Shown here one piece after another: positions 35,340 through 46,135 of a stretch of 64,000 nt of DNA. The number at the start of each line of letters is the position of its first letter. Position 1 is the stretch's first letter. Below the pieces are notes generated by a model. That model searched no databases. It saw only the letters and a program-made list of their open reading frames with translations, and was not told where the DNA came from. The stretch lies in assembly GCF_028554725.1 (NCBI RefSeq), contig NC_071669.1:25333001-25397000 (forward strand), given 5' to 3'. This stretch comes from Zeugodacus cucurbitae (lineage: Eukaryota; Arthropoda; Insecta; Diptera; Tephritidae). The position numbers and the translations under genes were made by a program.

Positions 35340-35850
35340 AATACATGTTTTAACGTTTTTAAATACAATTTATCCGAAGTAAATATCTAAAACCAGGGAC
35401 CGTAACTCTTATGACTTTTATCAAAAAAATTATTAAGTTAAGAAAAAAATCAAAAAATAAGAGTTATTTTTGATTTTATAACTTTAAAAAAATAACTTTT
35501 ATTTTTGATCTAAAAAAATAAGAATCGAAAAATAACTTTTATTTTTGATCTAAATATATAAAAATAAAAATTTAAAAATCATACAATATTTCGCATATAG
35601 TTCACCTAAAAATCATGATGGTGTAATCATAACTTTTCTACGATGTTCCTTTATGTATGATTTTTTTTTATTAAAAAATGTAAAATAACTCTTATTTCCG
35701 GTCCCTGTCTAAAACTGTGTATAAATCTATTATAGTATATATTTTACAGCTTTTTGAAAATGTTATGTTTTAAGGAAAATTCTATAACTCGAAATCTCTA
35801 ACTCGAAGTTTTATATGGCTTATAGAGATTTGAATTAGAGAGTTCCACTG
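35340..35850 (+). mobile_element. pogo-like MITE, copy 4, interrupted by a hAT-type MITE
   Basis: The right end, GAGAGTTCCACTG followed by TA at 35851-35852, and the internal segment TAAAACTGTGTATAAATCTA match the other pogo-like copies. The left TIR is lost. The copy is interrupted at 35394-35707 by a separate element. Confidence 0.65.
35394..35707 (+). mobile_element. hAT-type MITE with 8-bp target duplication
   Basis: The TIRs are CAGGGACCGTAACTCTTAT and, inverted at the right, CAGGGACCGGAAATAAGAGT. An exact 8-bp direct repeat TCTAAAAC flanks it (35386-35393, 35708-35715). Eight-base duplications are typical of hAT elements. The 314-bp interior consists of repeated AAATAACTTTTATTTTTGAT units and has no coding capacity. 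Confidence 0.8.
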
Positions 35851-36279
35851 TATTTGTTGGAAATTCGAACAAAATGCGTTTTTAATAAAAATTATTATTA
35901 ATTACAGTTATTAAAAAATTCATAAAATCGACATTTTCCTCTTAATTCGATGATGTATAAAACTTTTCGATCAAGCTTACTATATAACAGATGTTTGGTC
36001 CAATACCCAGAAGAAAAGCCGATTTTGTGGTATAATATTAACAATGCCGAACATTTGATGGTCGGTTAGATATCAAATGGAACGTTTACGCATTTGCAAA
36101 CCATGCTTTCTTAATGGCTGCTACTTCGTCTTGAGAACCACTGCAAATATACTTTTACCAACCAGTTTCGAATAATGCATACAGGAATTTCATATTATAT
36201 TCCACGTTATTAAAACATTCTACTAATACATCACTCGATGAGATTGGCCTGATTGCAACCTTAGGGATATACAGTCATA

Positions 36280-37898
36280 CAGTCATCATATTTCATCGTA
36301 CGGCACTCTAAAATCAAATTTTCCGTTTTTAATCCATTTAAATGAAAAAAGTTCTTCTATGAACTGATCAAAATAAAAAACAAAATATATTTCATATTCC
36401 AGTTATAAAAATTCTTTGCAAACTAAATGTAAAAACTCAAAAATTGGCCTAATGTTCAAAGTTGGTGCGTCATAATTCATCTTACGGCATTGTTTATCCT
36501 TACTTTTAAGAGTTTCTTGTTATAATTTTAAAACAAAATAGCTTCAACATAGAAGTGGAATCAGTTTATCACGTGCTGTGAAGTGGACCAGTGGTTATTT
36601 CCTATTTTGACAATAATGAAGAAAAGATATGAAACTTCTTCAGATTTTAGAGAAATTGTGATATAATAACGAAAAGAAGCAAATTCAATGAGAGAAATTG
36701 ATAAAACTACCTCTAAATATAAGTTTACAATACAGCACATACTAGATTTGTTAATAAAAATAATAATAGAGAATAAAAAAAATGGATCGAGAGGCGCGCG
36801 AACACTTAATGAATGACATAATTAGGGATATGGCACGAAAAAATGGCCGTGTGAGCTGTTCAGAAATATGTAGTGAAGTGGAAAAAGCTTCAGAAATGTG
36901 GTTGAGCAAGTATACAACTCAGAAAACATTTTGGCGTAATGGTTATCTTCAAATTATCGTCACCAACAGCGCGACGAGCTCCGCCTATATCTGAATTGAA
37001 CAGTCAAAAACGTATAACTTTCGCAAATCAGCACTTGAAGAAGGGTATTGACATTTGACAGACAGTGCTTCTCACAGCCGAAAGCATATTTATTCTTTTC
37101 GGCGATGATGGACCATAAAAAGTTTAGTGAAAACAGGACACAACGCTGCTTACTAAAAATTTGCGAAGTACTGTCAAATATGGTTTAAGAAACTTGATTG
37201 TTAGGGATGTATGACAGTTTCTGGAGTTGGAAAGCTGATCTTTATTAGAAGAAAAATTTACAATGAACAATATTTAGAAATTTTGAAGCAAAATTTAAAG
37301 CAGTCAGTTGAAAAAAATGGGCTTAACTGATGCTTATGTTTTAAAACAAAACAACGACGCAAAGCACACTGCATATTTGGTTCGCGAATGGATGCTATAT
37401 AATACGCGAAACAGCTTCACACCTCTCCACAAGGCCCGGACCTCAATCCCATTGAATACTTAAGCGATTATATGAAAAAGAATCTTTAAAAACATACAAT
37501 TTCGTATGTGTTACTTCAAAAAAGGGCTTAATAGAAGAGTGGAACAAAATACCGACTACTTTTACAGCTACACTCATTTCTTCGATGCTAAATAGAATGA
37601 AAGACCCACAAACTACTATATTTTAAGTTTCTAAACAAATGTATCGCGTATAACATAATAGTAAAGATATTGATTACATAAATGTGTAACGTACGATAAA
37701 ATATGACGCAAAAAATTTGTTCTGTTTAAGTTTTTTTAATTTATCATTTTTATTTTGAAATATATTCAACCAATTTGCATATAAATTATAATATTTCCAA
37801 GCTTTCTTTTATCTATAGAAGAACTTTTTTCATTTGAGTGGATTAAAAACCAAAACTTTCATTTTAGAGTACCGTACGATGAAATATGACGCTGACTG
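36280..37898 (+). mobile_element. Tc1-like transposon with long TIRs and degenerate transposase
   Basis: TIRs of about 80 bp with mismatches start CAGTCA(GCG)TCATATTTCA and carry AAATGAAAAAAGTTCTTCTA at the inner side. TA flanks both ends (36278-36279, 37899-37900). The 1.62-kb length is normal for Tc1. The broken translation shows RLTFAKQHLKKGID-like and ESIFILFGDDG-like segments (first Asp region), TVSGVGKLIFI, YLEILKQNLKQSV, NDAKHTAYLVREWM (second Asp region) and LNPIEYLSDYMKK-like (third catalytic region). Many stops and frameshifts make it inactive. Confidence 0.85.
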
Positions 37899-37900
37899 TA

Positions 37901-39688
37901 TTTCAATATCTCATTGAAATTTTATTTGATTAATTTTAATTCGCGCTATTAACATTATCTTTTCTTATAATTGATTTGTTTACAGTTTTTTAAAGGCCTG
38001 TATTTTGCATTAATCACACGCTATTTCACACTCACTTGAAAGACACTCCTCTTTTTGTATGCTTTTATTATTTTTTAAGAATGTACTAATAAGTTTAATG
38101 CAATACACTAGAGTGATAGTTGCGCGAAATGTCATACCATTGGAATAGTCGATAAGAAACTAAATAATAGATTTGCAAGTAACTTGTGCTCGGCCTAGAT
38201 TCTTGATTCGCAAAAGCTTTAAAAATAATAAATTACAAGATTAAAAAGCTGAGCTTTTTAATGGGTTCTAAAGTAGGTTCGGTTAAAATCAAATAAACAA
38301 ATCACTCTAATTGCTAGGAAATTTATTGTAGAAAGTTAATTGTCAATAATTCAAACCTTCGTTCTGCATTTCAAATCGATTAAATTTTTCAATGATCGAG
38401 ATGATTTAATACGCTTTATTGTAATACTGTTAACTCTTTTTGATTTCGAAACGGTTTTTCAGTACAACAGAATCAAGTATTTTAACCTTTGAAACTGAAT
38501 TGTAATACTGAAAAAGACAGAATTGAAAATCAGTTCAATAGTTTTACTCTTCACAATCCATAGAATGATTGAGTAACTGCCAATATTAGAACAGTTTGTC
38601 TGAAGAGGTTACGAATGCATTTCGGACAATCAAATAATCTATTTCAAGTTTACTTTTAATTTAAATAAACATCCTCTTGTATTTCAAAAGTAATTTATTT
38701 TTATTTCTACAAATGTATCCGCTCTTCCTGACGCACCCATTATCGTTTGTTTATCAATAGTATTATGAATGCACATGTAAATATGTCAACAGAGATGAGA
38801 TCGCCATTGTTTAATAACATAAGTATTTGATTACCAGCTGATGTTATAATTTTTAAACTGTCAACATAAGGAGATATATTTGCATGTATGATTGAAGCGA
38901 TATTCGCTACATGGTGCTTAAGGGGTTAGGTGGGTATCAAAATTTCAAACGAAAGAAATTTATCGATTTATCAAATCAATTCGAGTAAAATTCTAAGATA
39001 TAGACCATTGGAAAGTTTCGCCCCTCAGGCCAAGTCAGTTCGAATTGAAAACTTCAAGCGCGTTTATCTCCAAAAACAATTTTTCAAGTTTGTGGATATG
39101 ATTTCTCGAAGAGTTATGAAGCGATTTTGTTATAATTTGCCACACATCTTTGAAATAACAATATCTAGTTAAAGAACGAAAGAATATTTTTTTATCTATT
39201 TTTATTACAACTATTTTTTCGAGCCAATAATATATTTTACCAAGAAAGTGAGTTTTTTGGTTAAAATTGTGTCAAAAATTCAAATTTCAATATTTTCTTT
39301 TATCCTTCGTTTATTAACTAGATTTATCTCTGGCTTATTGTTTTTAGATAAAGCAATCATGAGTTATGATGTCCACGGCAAGACCTTTTTTGATCACGCC
39401 ATGCGATATGAGCTGACCGAAAACTTTTAAATACCACTGAATTAAGAGGAACATTTAGACAATACCTTTATTTCAGTAACTTTATCCTGTAATTAATAAT
39501 AATTTTTTTAAAAGTCCTTTTATCTTAGAAATTCGGAGCATACACTTTTTATACTTATGACTCAATCTCCGGAAAAAATATTATAGTTTGATCCGATACC
39601 CAGAAAATCGATTAATGATCGATGCCGTATAGTGGTATAGATTGAAATTAATTTAATACCTTTAAAAACAGACAACATGTGTGTATAC
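37901..39688. other. Unassigned stretch, including a probable dispersed repeat at 38910-39260
   Basis: No gene is seen. The part beginning GGGGTTAGGTGGGTATCAAA near 38920, with AAGTTTCGCCCCTCAGGCCA and CAATATCTAGTTAAAGAACG, reads like a repeat I associate with fly genomes. No second copy is present in the window to prove it. Confidence 0.3.
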
Positions 39689-39690
39689 TA

Positions 39691-40147
39691 TAGTGAAACT
39701 TCTATAACTCGAATCACCATAATCCACAAAAAACTTCAAGTTAGAGAGCCTTCGAGTTATAGAAATTATCATTAAAATATAAAATTGTCAAAAAAGCTGT
39801 AAAATACAGATTTATACTCAATTTTATTTACTTACTTCGCAAAAATATGGACACACATAGTACGCTCAAAGATGTATTCTGTAATTTTGTTTGTTGCAAT
39901 TTGCTATTTTTTGGCTCTTGACGTCTGTATCCCATGCCTTTGTTACATGAATTATGCAATCCATAAGTGCAATAACATATTTTTTGTTCGCCTCCTTTAA
40001 AATTGTTCCTTGATAGCAAAATTTTAAATTTTGTATTATGCCCTCGCCGAAAAGTTCGATTTATGGAAGAAAATTTGTATGTAATTTTACTTCAATTGCC
40101 AATTCAAAAGTTCGAGTTATAGAGTTAGAGATATGGAAGTTGCACTG
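39691..40147 (-). mobile_element. pogo-like MITE, copy 5 (inverted)
   Basis: The ends are TAGTGAAACTTCTATAACTC and an inverted CAGTGCAACTTCCATATCTC, with TA flanks. The internal order is reversed compared with copies 1-4 (AAGTTTTTTGTGGATTATGG-type end at the left), so it is inserted in the opposite orientation. Confidence 0.75.
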
Positions 40148-41600
40148 TACTTGCATCGACGACTGTTATTGGACATTATCTGACTTAATCAATTGATTGA
40201 GTATAAAAAATGCAAGCTCGACTCTTATGTATGTTTGTATATTACGTACATTTATTTTTGTATACAGTACTATTTAAAAGAGTGATCATTTAAAATGCGA
40301 GATTTATTACGCGATTGGTCTGATTGGCAATGCGGCATGCTATGAAAAAAAGTTTGAAAGCAGAGCAAAGGTTATTCGAATCAAAGTTATTAAAAATAAT
40401 ACGTAAATTTTTAAATTCCAGGAGAGATAAGAGACCATAGTGTATTTTCACTTCTCAAGCACATAGTTTAATATATTCGTTTGCTCACCGTGTGGTCGCC
40501 CCACGGAAGGTGAGGTTTACCACAATTTAGATTACGATTCAATTTTTGGTTTACAAAATGCATCAAAATGTTTTTCTACATATATTATGATTATAGTGTT
40601 TTGGGTCTAATCTTATCCAATATTTGTTTCCAAACTTTTTTAGAACTTCTCCTTAAAATGCAGGACCAGTAAGTCACATCATATTTTGAAAAACTCTTTG
40701 AACAATAAACATATTGTAAATTTAGTCTAAGCTGTGCAGTATAGCACTCTTCTACCCTCTTCGATCGAAGTATGTAATTTTTTAGAATATTCAATTATTC
40801 AAGTATATCTATGGTTATTCAGTTTTGACCAGTTCTCCACAGCTTCACTACCTCTTCACATATTTATTGTTATGCTCCGAACTTGTACTACATCAAGCAA
40901 TTTATTTCTAATTACCACAACAAAGCAGTTAATTAGAGCAATTCTTAACGCTACAGAAAGTTAGAAATCAAACCAAGAATGAAATGCATTTACTTGTACG
41001 CTCATTTCCGTTTAAATTTGGGCTACAATCTTTTGCTCTTGTTCTAATTTATTTTTTTTATTTAGTATCGAAAAACCTCAAGTCACTGATTTACACATTC
41101 TTCATTATATAACTAAATTGCTATCATTTTGGCTACTGAGGAGGCACTGCAGCCGCACCGCACAAATCCGACTACTCATGCGGCGGCACGTAAACAAGGC
41201 GCACAGCGAACGATTAATGTGTTGCAATTAATCACATTAGCAACACTGTACGCTGTACCACTATGCTTGCTAGGTGGCTGCAGCGATGCAGTAAAGCCGG
41301 TTGCATAAGATGCAACTAGAGAAATGCATATGTGTATGCATTTGAAATCTATGCCCTGTAGGAAAATACACTCAATATAGTTTTCTTTCGTTTGTTGGCG
41401 ATAAATGGTTTTAACTTCGGAACATTTATGTCAACAGACACAATATATATTATATATTTTTACTATAATATTACGATAATCTGGACAGGAGCATGACAAG
41501 ATCATAACGCGTTGGAAAAGTATACCGGGATGAAAAACCGATAGAGCCATGTGTAAAACGGTAGACCAAGAATACACAACATTCCTAATGTTACTCTATA
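40148..41600. other. Unassigned non-coding stretch
   Basis: Mostly AT-rich with no coding signal. The part at about 41140-41340 is richer in GC and CG motifs, with CTGCAG, GCGGCGGCACG and CAATTAATCACATTAGC. It could be regulatory. Confidence 0.3.
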
Positions 41601-41639
41601 GACGAGACTATAGGAGTATGGATTCAATGCTCCCGCCCA

Positions 41640-41938
41640 CAGTCTGGTGGCGGCACACGTATATAAGATGCGGCAGACGGATCGAGATGACTTCAGAAAA
41701 GAAACTAGATAAAGTATAGATCATCTCTTCTATACGTGTCCTGCATTGCTAAGGCAACGGTTCCAGCATTTGGGGACCCCACAGTATGAGAATCTGGAAG
41801 AGGTATCGATAGTGAAGCCACATAACCTTTAAAAATTCGCTTCAGGATGACTACTCTTCATGGACTACGTGACGGCACTTCATCTAGAATCGCAAAGGAC
41901 CAAAACTGATCTGGGTTGGCCTACCAGACTAACCTAAC
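41640..41938 (+). mobile_element. Non-LTR retrotransposon C-terminal tail
   Basis: The broken plus-strand translation shows YTCPALLRQRFQHLGTPQYE and NLEEVSIVKP. This is the cysteine-containing end found after RNase H in R1/I/LOA-type elements. It ends with a GTTGGCC...CTAACCTAAC tail. No other domain is present. Confidence 0.5.
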
Positions 41939-42164
41939 TTACTATTACATAGTTCTAAAGTAGTGTGGAATTTTCCGAAACTCAAAAGTTAAATAATACA
42001 GATGCCACAGGCAATGTACCTATTAGGTTAGAGGTTAAATATCCGAATTTTGAGCATAGTAGACCAAAGGTAGAGGTACATATCATAGCCTTTCAGCGGT
42101 CAATTACCGTTATATCAGGTGATACAAGTACTTTTTTCAATAGCCTTTTTTTGACAGATCAGCC

Positions 42165-42412
42165 GTGAGTTGTCGCGCCGTCAATGGCAACCCTTATCGT
42201 TTCATTATAACGGACTATTTGATACCTAAAATTGAAGCTCGTGATCTCGATGACATTTAGTTTCAACTAGACGGCACCACTTCCTACACATCGCATCAAT
42301 GAATGGATTTATTGGGAGAACTTTCGAATCAGAATAAACATTGCCCATTAAATTTAAATTTCCTGTGTTTTTTTTCTAAAAAAAAAGTCGGGAAACTCGA
42401 AATGGATCACCC
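42165..42412 (+). mobile_element. Fragment of rosa-type mariner
   Basis: The plus strand reads RAVNGNPYRFIITDYLIPKI, a FQLDGTTSYTSHQ-like stretch (second catalytic Asp region) and MDLLGEL. A TGGATCACCCTTTAG end then matches the inverted repeat of the 54-kb copy. Stops are present. Both the N-terminal half and the third Asp region are missing. Confidence 0.6.
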
Positions 42413-45053
42413 TTTAGTTTTAGATTTGGTCTCATTAAAGATTTTGATTCATAGATCAATATCCTCTCGGTAAAAATCGAAATATCAAAATACTTCCTAC
42501 AAACGATGTAAATTTACCGAAAACCCCCAGTTCCGGACTAAAAATTTGTCTGTCTGACACTTCCCTGCAGGGGCTTAAATTCCAATCATGTCATGTAGAC
42601 AGATAGATCATAGTCATTATTCTAAGCCACAAACGTAGTACTGTCTGATGTAGGCTCCTGCTTCTCCGTTGAGGTGTGCGGCCATTCGCCACACAGCGTG
42701 TGGTTCGCAAGATTCGAAGACGAACGTGTGTGTTGCTTTATTTTAATTTTCATATTTTGTCGACTCATTGTTGCTATCAAACAGACTATTAAACAGCAGA
42801 ACTCATGTAGTCTTTCATAATTTTCATCAAATAATAGGAATGATTTCGCAGCACAAAGATTGTGGCATGTGACGCGTATTTTCCGAAAGTACCGAAATAC
42901 ATGGATATTTCCATGTACTTACACCACCTTGCAGCAGGGTGTTCTACACATGAGTCACCACAAAATTCCTTACTTCACCCTCACCTTGGAAGTGTTTTCT
43001 TCAAATGTGAATATGCTTAAACGCCCCTTACACTCAGAAGCATACCCGAAGGCAATGAACATCTTTAAGGCGTTTTGATGGATGTTGCTACATGCGGCGT
43101 GGCGAGAAACTACATGTAATCAGTTCGGCTTGAAAATGCAACATATGCGTCTTTGGCGGCTTGCGACTTGAACATGAAGGTTGTGAATATGGTGAGCAGC
43201 GATGTACATGTTTACGTTTGATGCCACAAAGGGACACGACACTGCGAAGTTTTCTTCTAGTTTGCGGGGGGATTCATTTGCTGCAGTTGGAGGACGACGT
43301 GCTGTGGCCCATGTCGAACTAATCCTCAGCAATCACCTCAAAAGTCATCAAACATCATCAATTTAATCATTGCAATCAGCGGTGGACGGAGTAACGGTTG
43401 TTAGAGTGGAGTGATTGGACGGGATTGACGGGGGTTGTCGTGCAGCCATAACGGCAAGTGAGCCAAAATTCTTCTGCTGCATATGTATGTGTGTGGTGTT
43501 GGACTAGGTGGTGGCAGTTTCGCCCACACATGCACTGGTCAGTGGTTGGAGCCATGTCAAATGTGCTGCAAAATTGCAAGTCAATTCCAATAAGGCAAAC
43601 AAGTGTTGTTGCACATAAATACATACATATGCAAGTATGTGCTGAATATGTAAGCATGTGGGTGAGTGTGAGCTGAGTTTGTAACCCCGTTTCACCTAGT
43701 TGACTCTCATCGTACAGCGGCAAGCCGTCAAAGCGAGTGGGGACAGAAAAATAATTAAGCAACGCGACACAACCGGCAGCCACCCAACTCATTACACACA
43801 CATACATGCATGCTTCGACTTACTAATACATATTCATACAGCGAGTGAAGCGCTTTTGTTGACGTTCGAAAGCGAAATGCTGCTGAGCTTAAAATACGTG
43901 AGTGGCATAAATTGCTTGGCGACCTTCCTCCTCTATGATGACAAGCACTAGATGACCGCCTTAGAGCGAAAAACGCGTACTTAATCGAATTTACAGCTAT
44001 TTCTTATTAATATTTTTGCCACAACAAATTCTATATTCAACACAGCTTGGTATGCTCTTTCTATCGGATTCTTTTCTTTTGTTTTGCAAATACCAAAGTA
44101 GTTGTTGGTGACATTTGCAATTAATTCGCCGTTGTTTAAGAGGTCGACCACACTATGGAATGGAAAATATGAACTGATTAACAGCTATAAGTGATATATT
44201 TGAAAGCAGCGAAATTTTTTGTCAAACCTATGTCTCTAACAATATCAAGGACACAGAATTTATAACTTAACACGATACGAAGAAATCTTCTTCGGATTCT
44301 AATAATTATTATATTTTCTCTAAAAGTGATAGGAGAGTGTTTAACAGTATTTTTGACCAGATAAATAGTATATCACCTTAAAACAAATAACCATGTCAAA
44401 ATAATCAAAATTAGATTCAATCATAATTTGTATAATACTTATGAGATACTTGAATCTTGCGAAAAACATATTTATCTTGGGGTACTAAGTATTGTTGATA
44501 CTACGCTCAATCGGTTAATAGTTTCCCTCCACAAAGAAAAAATGCAAGGATATTTCAACTGCCATAGCATTGTAAATGATTTTGTAAGAAATTTATACAA
44601 TTTATAGAATAAATTATAACAAATTTTAAAGTTGTAATATTGAACGTGGTTGCGCCAAATGTTATATTGAATATAGCTTAGTATCTCTAAAATAAATAAA
44701 AAAACATCGCCTTATCGCTTAGCATAGTCAAACAGCACGACGCAAATTGTGGCCAAGCAAAGAGTGACCGGAAGTTTCTTTTTATTTATTAGGTGGCTTT
44801 GGCAGAAAATAATTTACTTTGACTTACCTCCTATAGTCAAACTTAAATCAAACCTATACTGCCAACAGGGGAAGGATTTTATTTCATCAGCACAACACTG
44901 GGCCACATATGTCCGGTTCTTTTGCAAGTCCCTTATAGTTAATCAAAAAATAAAAGACAAAACATTGATTTAAGTGAGAAGCGAAAATACATGGAATTGG
45001 CTAAGAATGGACCGATGCCAATGCTGATTTGGACTTTTTTATATATAATATTA
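42413..45053. other. Unassigned non-coding stretch
   Basis: No conserved gene was recognised. The part at 43080-43960 is richer in GC and has several overlapping open frames on both strands (for example 43376-43807 minus). They lack domains and look like chance frames through CATACA/CACACA-rich DNA. Confidence 0.3.
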
Positions 45054-45690
45054 GGTTGTCAAATAAGCGTCTGGCCATATGGTAGCAGCTCATAGTGGAT
45101 GATTCCCTTCCAATCCCACCAAACACACAGCAAAACCTTACTGGCCGTCAATCCCGGCTTGGTCATTGTTTGGGACGATTCGACCTTCGACCACGACCGT
45201 TTTCGCTTGATACATATTGTCGTATGTGATCCATTTTTCGTCGCCAGTCACCATCCGCTTCAAAAATGGGTCGAGTTCTTTTCGTTTCAGCAGCATATCG
45301 CAGGCGTTAATTCGGTCCAGAATTGTTTTTTGCGTCAAATCATGCGACACCCATACATCAAGCTTATTTGTGTATTCAGCCTTCTGCAGATGGTTTAAAA
45401 TGGTTTGGTAACCAACTCCCATCTCCTGAGCGATGTCACGAGATGACACATGTCGGTCTAACTCGATATTTTCCATGATTTGATCGGTATTCGTCGTCAC
45501 AGGCCTTTCGCCGCCTGGCTTATCCATTGTGTCGTTTTCACCCGCTCTGAATCGTCGAAACCATTCCTCCGCAGTTCGAAGTGGTAGAGTACCATTAACC
45601 AAATCTCTAACGGTTTTGCTTTTAACGAAGGAAAACTTTAAAATAGCGCGAATTTCGGCGTTAACTGTTGAACGCAATATCCAAACTAAT
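45054..45690 (-). mobile_element. Truncated mariner, first half of a head-to-head pair
   Basis: The minus-strand frame 45677-45138 encodes the N-terminal 179 residues of a mariner transposase. It contains FSFVKSKTV, EEWFRRFRAGE, MGVGYQTILNHLQKAEY, LDVWVSHDLTQK, RINACDMLLKRKELDPFLKR and MVTGDEKWITYDN, which carries the first catalytic Asp. A frameshift follows, with VLLCVWWDWKG-like and YELLPYG-like residues. The frame then runs directly into the GGTTGTCAAATAAG end at 45054. The second and third Asp regions are deleted. The 5' inverted repeat is missing at the junction near 45690. Confidence 0.85.
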
Positions 45691-45715
45691 CATGCATAGC
45701 GTCGTTTTGTAGGTC

Positions 45716-46135
45716 ATGTTAACCTTTCAAAGATGTATAGTAATGCCAGATTTGCCACGCTCAGGACGTCTTTCGACTTCTTCAACTGAAGAATACGTCG
45801 ACAAAATAAAGGAAATGGAGCTCGAAAATCGTTACTATACTTTGCGAGAGATAGCCCAAAAAATGGACATGTTTCTTGAGACCGCTCGTCATATTACCAC
45901 TTCGTGGAACCCGTTGTGAGAGCATTGAAGACATCAAAACTAATTCGCAACTGAACTGAACTGAAGGCCATCCCAGGATATAGCTTTAAAAAGTGTTTCG
46001 ATGATTGGATTGTTCGTTGGAAGAAGTGTATTGTCTCAGAAGGGGCCTATTTTAAAGAGGATATAATAAATTTAGATGATTAATAAGTTGTTTGAGTTTT
46101 ATTTAAAATTTCAGGGTACTTATTTGACAGCATTT
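45716..46135 (+). mobile_element. Truncated mariner of a second lineage, other half of the head-to-head pair
   Basis: The plus strand reads DLPRSGRLSTSSTEEYVDKI, LENRYYTLREIAQKM (DNA-binding part), then after a deletion KCFDDWIVRWKKCIVSEGAY, the C-terminal end. It finishes with an inverted repeat GTACTTATTTGACAGC. The sequence differs from its neighbour, so it is not a simple inverted duplication. The catalytic core is missing. Confidence 0.75.

Noticed and set aside
43376..43807. Minus-strand frame of 143 codons rich in Cys, His and Thr
   Set aside because: Open on both strands over CACATACA-type simple sequence, with no domain; most likely chance.
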